Of a stretch of 64,000 nucleotides of DNA, positions 59,331 to 64,000 are shown piece after piece (position 1 is the first letter of the stretch; each line of letters opens with the position of its first letter). The translations under genes and the position numbers were made by a program. This DNA comes from Artemisia argyi (Eukaryota > Streptophyta > Magnoliopsida > Asterales > Asteraceae), in contig CM060696.1 of NCBI GenBank assembly GCA_030686995.1, positions 11,879,987 through 11,943,986 of the forward strand, in the 5' to 3' direction. The notes under the pieces are model-generated. The model had not been told where the DNA came from and made no database searches. It saw only the letters and a program-made list of their open reading frames with translations.

Positions 59331-59824
59331 AGACTTATGGGTTTATATAAGATTATTATGTAATAAATTATGAATGACGCAAAATATCTTAAACACAATA
59401 TTGAAAAAAACGTTTTCATGCAATATATGTATAAAGAACAATGAAAAGTATGAGAACAAATAAAGTGAATGGTCCTTAATGATGTACGAAATAAAGTAGA
59501 TTAGTGTTTAGTTCATAAAAAAAGCGAACTTGCAATTATGAGAAACGTGTATGAAAAACTAATGTACGTAATCTATATGACAAAATGGTGTACATCATTC
59601 ATCAACAACTGATATACCATGCCAAATATATTGAAATTGACAACCGTTTAAAAACCAAAATGTGCTTAAACTTGAACATCATCACCATGCGAAGAAAAGA
59701 AACCATGGCTTTCACAAAAAGATGTCGAATTTTAAATGTAAGTAAAGCAATCGTGTAATACTATTAAAAAAGATAATGAAGTTGTTTTTTTAATACAAAT
59801 TTATGTTGCTTACTCAAATACGAA

Positions 59825-59985
59825 ATAAAACTTCTTTGTAAACTACGCTTTGTGTAGTTGTCGTCTTTGTCCAAACGAAGAACCTCCAAGGCTTTCTTGC
59901 TCTTGAAGCTAGCCATGTATAGTTGGTCGTGTGAGAATATTGGCCTTTATAGAAACAAACCAACATGCGACGATGTTTTCCATTG
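59825..59985 (-). pseudogene. PIF1/Helitron helicase C-terminal relic
   Basis: Minus strand reads HVGLFL, stop, RPIFSHDQLYMAS, then KSKKALEVLRLDKDDNYTK and, after a one-base shift, VVYKEVLF. This is the C-terminal signature of PIF1-family helicases in plant Helitron Rep/Hel proteins (FSHGQLYVALSR...GL.VL...NVVYKEVF). The usual SRVTS region is shortened and there is a stop plus a frameshift. It lies between the captured exons and the element's 3' end, where the helicase C-terminus is expected. Confidence 0.78.
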
Positions 59986-60924
59986 AATTATTATCCATGT
60001 TGCACATGCGAGTTCTACTGCCATGATGACGCATCCTAGGACACTTATTACCACAAGTCTAACATGTAACTCCCCTATATCATAGATAGATTCTGTCAAC
60101 CAGAGTCTCCAAGTTCGACAAACGTTGTTTCATGATCAGCAAATACGCATTCCAAACATTTATGTCATTTTAGCATTTATCCAACCCACTTGACTTCTAT
60201 TTTTCTGCCTCTAGCCAGTTGATCGTGTCTACAACAGTACTAAAACTCTTAACTGGAAATAAAAGTATTAGTGCAAAAAAAGATTGATTCTCAAATATAT
60301 TTCCTAGAAATAATCGTAGTTAGAAGTTTTTGACATTCAAATCATTAACAAAATAAAAGTATTAGTTCAAACAAAGAGTTGATGCATTTAATGCATAATA
60401 CATTTAATGAGTAAAGGTTGAAGAAAAGACTTGAAGTTTACCAAGTCATTTTAGAAAAGATTTTCAAAAAGCTTTTGATGCAATGCAAAAAAACCCTTTC
60501 AAAAAGGCTTTTTAGAATAGTAATAAACTTTACATAACTTGACCCATTGTGGATGTTCTAAATCACAATCAATAGTGTTTGGACCTGAAACATAGCAAAA
60601 CCAGGCATAATTATTTGGTAACTTCAAGGAACAAATATATTTTAGATATAAAAACCAACACATTCAAGACTAAATTTTCAGAGAGAGGTATTAAGTTTGC
60701 CTTATTCTAGAACAAATATCACATATTAATATCAATATTAGTAAATAAGTAAAAAAAGAACAACATATGCATAGAACACTTGATAACCTATTGTGAAACA
60801 TCCGAACATCTTCCCAATCACAAAAGTCAACATGTGACACGTTATTGATATGCAAGAACAAATTAGAAGTAGAACTAAGAATAATGTAATATCCACAGAC
60901 CTCATGATGATGAAATTGATTATC

Positions 60925-61192
60925 TATATGAGTGCTTCAACTACAACAACTGCGTTCACATCCATCTTCTTGGAAAGTGCACCTTCAAATTCCATATATT
61001 TGTAATGCAAACCTTTGGCAAAATGTCGACCTATGCATATAAGCGATAAAACGCCATTAAAAATGACATGTGAGGTTATACATAAGAAGCTCATAAAGTT
61101 AAAATTTGAAATCCATCAAACCTTTTCCGCAAGAACACCAAGGAGACGATATTGATAGGAAGGGCCTTTTCATCATGTTCCATGAACTCGGC
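60925..61192 (-). pseudogene. TOR kinase FAT-domain exons captured by Helitron 2
   Basis: Two minus-strand exons. 61192-61117 reads AEFMEHDEKALPINI and, after a one-base shift, LLGVLAEK/GT. ~61031-60925 reads HFAKGLHYKYMEFEGALSKK then MDVNAVVVVEALI before a stop. They match consecutive FAT-domain sequence of plant target of rapamycin (AEFMEHDEKPLPIDIR.LGALAEKC, FAKALHYKEMEFEG, EALI.INNQL). TOR is a ~2400-residue growth-control kinase; only about 60 residues are here. Frameshift and stop show it is non-functional. Confidence 0.85.
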
Positions 61193-61739
61193 CTGTAAAA
61201 ATACGTGTTGTTAAAATTTATATAAGAATCAATAGAGGTACACAAAGTTATGGGAAAGACAATATGATAACATGTACTAATTTCTCATACAAGGGGAAAA
61301 AAAACTAAGTCATTCAGGCAGAGTTATTGTTTCACTTTCACATTATGCAACAACATTACTCCAATACTTCATGCATATCAAGAAAACCATGAATCGCACC
61401 ATGTAATAAATGCAAAAATCAACTGGACTTCAGTTAACTGAAACTCTTTGCTTTTTTTTGTTTCTTGTGAACCATCAGTGATACAATTCCACATAACTAC
61501 ACAAGGTAAACACTAAAATGGATTCCTTTTAAATGGTGGTCAAATGTCAGTATCTCTACACACGTGAAAATGTTATCAATCGTCCAACAACTACACAGCT
61601 TGAAAGTCAATTAACTATCCACGTCAGATAAATGTAAATACATATTGTCACAATGTACAATTAATGCAGACACATTACAATCCTTGGTAAGTGCAGGCAT
61701 ACATTGGACCTGTGAAAAAAGATGATTAATAAAAGGAAG

Positions 61740-61895
61740 AGATTTCTTTAGAAGATCACAATAGTCTCCGACAAGATATAATAATGACTACGATCAATAT
61801 CAACATTTGCAATATCATGAGCAATGAAGATGATTACATTATCACAAAGGTACTTGACGCACACACCACCAAACAAACAATTTACTGCAAGTCTG
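61740..61895 (-). other. Exon-like open stretch, unidentified
   Basis: After GTTGCAG acceptor the minus strand is open for ~47 codons (LAVNCLFGGVCVKYL, then IFIAHDIANVDIDRSHYY). No family recognised; may be chance. Confidence 0.3.
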
Positions 61896-62374
61896 CAACA
61901 CAATACACTTAAGAAAAACAAAACATTATGAGTACTTAATTCGTCACAAAGTAGAACAATTCCTTTCTTTCCTAGAGACTGTAGTAAAAGCAAAGGAGGG
62001 AGTATTAAAAAGGAGGGAGTATTAAATTTGTGTACTCACCCTGACCTCAATATTCACACTCACAAATGCCAAACAAACCAACACGAAAAAGACATTGGAA
62101 TAGAAAAATCTTAAAGATTATATAACAAAAGTAGTAAAGACAAGTTATAGTGCAACATATCTCTTCATAATATAGCCTTGATTTTATGTTTGATACTAAA
62201 ATCTTTTACAAACTTGAAAAAGAAAGGTGGTATCACTTTTGCCCTATCAGTAATGGATGATTAAAAAGTTACGGCGTTGATGATTGAATAATGTTACACT
62301 AATAAAATTTATCATGGATAATAATATTACCTGCAAGCTATAACCAAATAAGGCCTCTAATTAGGACCACATAC

Positions 62375-62645
62375 TTGTATTCAGCCAAAGCATCACATAC
62401 TACATCTATAGACCTCCTCCTTTTTACAATAACAGTTGTCCGCCTTTTGTATGATTCAAATGGCAAGCTCCTTTTTTTTCATCTCTTTAACATATTACAG
62501 CTGCTACTATCTCCTTCCTTATCCAACCGACTATTCTCTTTCCTAGTATTAACTTTCAAGAAATCGTTTCTAGTTTTAATCACACCCATTGCAGCAAAAG
62601 TATCCCCTAAGTATTTTGTTTTCATAATCTCAAATACCCTTTAAC
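62375..62645 (-). pseudogene. Unidentified captured coding stretch in Helitron 2
   Basis: Minus strand is open for ~90 codons except one TGA: VFEIMKTKYLGDTFAAMG, then TRKENSRLDKEGDSSSCNML, then (after the stop) [20 protein letters not shown]. Lys/Arg-rich, protein-like. Could belong with the coiled-coil exon at 62774. Source not recognised. Confidence 0.4.
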
Positions 62646-62773
62646 TAATCGCTCAAAAAGCTGCTCATTTTCTCATGCAACATCTGAAAATGTTTTTAAC
62701 CATAGACCAGTAAGAACTTTCACATTATTCAGTAATGTGGTTTTGTGTTCTCAAAAACACAATAGTAGCATAC

Positions 62774-62902
62774 CTCAATGAGGGCATCACGTTTCTAGAG
62801 TATTTCTTCAAGATTCTTGGTAACAGCAACCGACTCTGTGCTTTCTCGTTGGAATGAAGAGCTGCATTTAGTTGTGCCTCAATGCATTTCACTTTTTCCT
62901 GC
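62774..62902 (-). pseudogene. Coiled-coil exon captured by Helitron 2
   Basis: Between acceptor TTGCAG and donor GAG/GTATGC the minus strand reads EKVKCIEAQLNAALHSNEKA then, after a one-base shift and past a TAG, VAVTKNLEEIL and KRDALIE. Heptad-like coiled coil; the gene of origin is uncertain. Confidence 0.6.
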
Positions 62903-63179
62903 AACAAATGATTGCATATAGCCTCATAAAGATCAACTATGCTTACATTTATATGTTAAATGACGATGTTATATGAATTTAACGAATGTAGTATTAAAGA
63001 TCGTTAAGGTACTTTTAAGATATCCAGATCTATAAGTGACCAACGGTTAAAAATAGGTAACAATATGTGCATTTTTAAGTACTCAATCATTTTAAACAAC
63101 ATGGTAAATAGTTCTTAATATAGTGCTTGAATTGATATTTAATTCAACATCTTTATAACAATCTAAAAAGTTTTAAGCT

Positions 63180-63950
63180 ACCTTCCTATGAGCATATCGT
63201 ACCTGACATCACTGATTATTGAGTGCTCATAAAAACTAAATCCAATGATATGCCTTTTACCTCCAAGAAGAACTTTTGCTCCCTGTATGAAAGAATAATA
63301 TCCAAAATGAAATATCAGTTATCAAACCTTTGACACAGCATCTTGCAAAAATGAATATGGAATAACTCAACAAATATATAATAACCTTTTTCACAGCAGC
63401 TTTATTATTAAGTGGTCCCTTCAAAATAATATCGAAAACCAATTAAAACTCTAGAGTACGGTCGAAACTATGGCTCATACTAAAATGGATTATGTCATAA
63501 CTAATTATAACATCAATTGCTGAAAAGATGAAAGTATGTTGCATTGCCGTGAACTTAAAGTACAGATTTGTTATATTATAATATTGTATACATTGTATAC
63601 ATGACATAAAGGTGAAAGCAAGCTATATTTTGTGCAATTAGTCCCGTTAATAACTATATTTTTGACTGATTACCTGGGTAACACTTTCACTTAATCCATT
63701 GCCAACCTTAAGGTTCTGAACAATGCGTATATAAATTTCTCATATATGCCTAGCAAGAATGTATTATCAATCTCATGATGCAACATAGACACACTAAATT
63801 TACGACTTCATTTGCTTTTTATACCTTCTTGCACAAGTACTCTATTTGTGCATACACATTGTTGTCCTGTGCTACGGAATTTAGTTGTTCTCAAGTAAAA
63901 AGAATCTTCGATACTTGGAGCATCTCTCATAACCACATTCAAGACACCCT
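63180..63950 (-). pseudogene. Succinate-semialdehyde dehydrogenase (SSADH) exons captured by Helitron 2
   Basis: Minus-strand exons in gene order: 63949 onward after TCACAG (GVLNVVMRDAPSIEDS, then fused, with the intervening exons missing, to KFRSTGQQCVCTNRVL including the active-site Cys); ~63718-63672 (NLKVGNGLSESVTQ/GT); ~63419-63385 (GPLNNKAAVKKV); 63282-63180 (GAKVLLGGKRHIIGF, then YEHSIISDV). These match plant ALDH5F1/SSADH, the mitochondrial GABA-shunt enzyme oxidising succinic semialdehyde. The NAD-binding middle exons are deleted, and the segment that should follow (EEVFGPVAP) is not present after position 63180. Not functional. Confidence 0.88.
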
Positions 63951-64000
63951 GTGATTTTAAGTGAACATAAATGTCTTTAAACATTGTCCTAAACACTTCA

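Larger units (their letters stand above)
55923..64000 (-). mobile_element. Helitron 2: gene-fragment-carrying, helicase relic, extends past window
   Basis: Minus-strand 3' end: GCCCGCCC/GGGCGGG hairpin (55935-55951), ~8 bases, then CTAG (55926-55923) and T, nearly identical to Helitron 1 at 44058. Upstream on the same strand lie a PIF1-like helicase C-terminal relic (59825-59985) and several exon fragments of unrelated cellular genes, all on the minus strand. This is the usual look of a gene-capturing Helitron. The 5' end is not in the window; that all of 58441-64000 belongs to one element is inferred from common orientation. A small LTR element is inserted at 55994-58435. Confidence 0.72.

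Overview
The window is nuclear DNA of a flowering plant, most likely an Asteraceae-type eudicot. It has spliceosomal introns, no operons, AT-rich intergenic DNA, long (TTA)n and (TA)n microsatellites and densely nested plant transposable elements. The family assignment is an inference from how the retrotransposon proteins read. I see no complete, functional cellular gene. Every cellular protein signal is a pseudogene or a captured exon fragment.

Layout. 1-12981: a Ty3/gypsy Tekay-type chromovirus with 3.5 kb LTRs (5' LTR cut by the window edge) and gag/pol broken by stops, frameshifts and deletions. It sits inside an older copia fragment (12982-13270). 13743-24000 (copy A) and 28876-44057 (copy B) are two copies of one ~5.5 kb segment; 46502-48345 (copy C) is a shorter third relative. 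The segment carries exons resembling NOT1, the CCR4-NOT scaffold, interrupted by an F-box exon and an antisense PHD-finger exon. Copy A was later hit by a copia element (15715-20434, TSD GAGGC) and a foldback MITE (21375-21548). Copy B was hit by a 9.6 kb non-autonomous Tekay-type element (33813-43428, TSD CTCAA), a poly(T) retroposon tail, and a Helitron (3' end at 44058). Because the copies are paralogous, each provides the empty site for insertions in the other.

24000-28876 is AT-rich spacer with microsatellites, a Tourist-like MITE and a PPR pseudogene. 44058-46500 is Helitron-associated sequence with exons of a PRP2-like DEAH-box helicase. 48622-55921 holds a minus-strand LTR (797 bp) joined to about 6.5 kb of non-coding internal sequence. 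55923-64000 is a second Helitron of the same family (3' terminal hairpin and CTAG on the minus strand). It contains a PIF1/Helitron helicase C-terminal relic and minus-strand exon fragments of TOR kinase, succinate-semialdehyde dehydrogenase and unidentified genes. It was itself hit by a small LTR element (55994-58435, TSD CTATT) and runs off the right edge.

How the parts relate. The broken Tekay element and the 9.6 kb non-coding element share primer-binding site, leader start, polypurine tract and LTR architecture, so the second looks like a non-autonomous partner mobilised in trans. The copia element has LTRs that look identical but a dead polymerase polyprotein, which also implies trans-mobilisation. 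The most unusual structures are a hairpin-forming tandem repeat with a 186 bp higher-order period inside the non-autonomous Tekay element, and a near-perfect palindrome centred on the TATA box of the copia LTRs.
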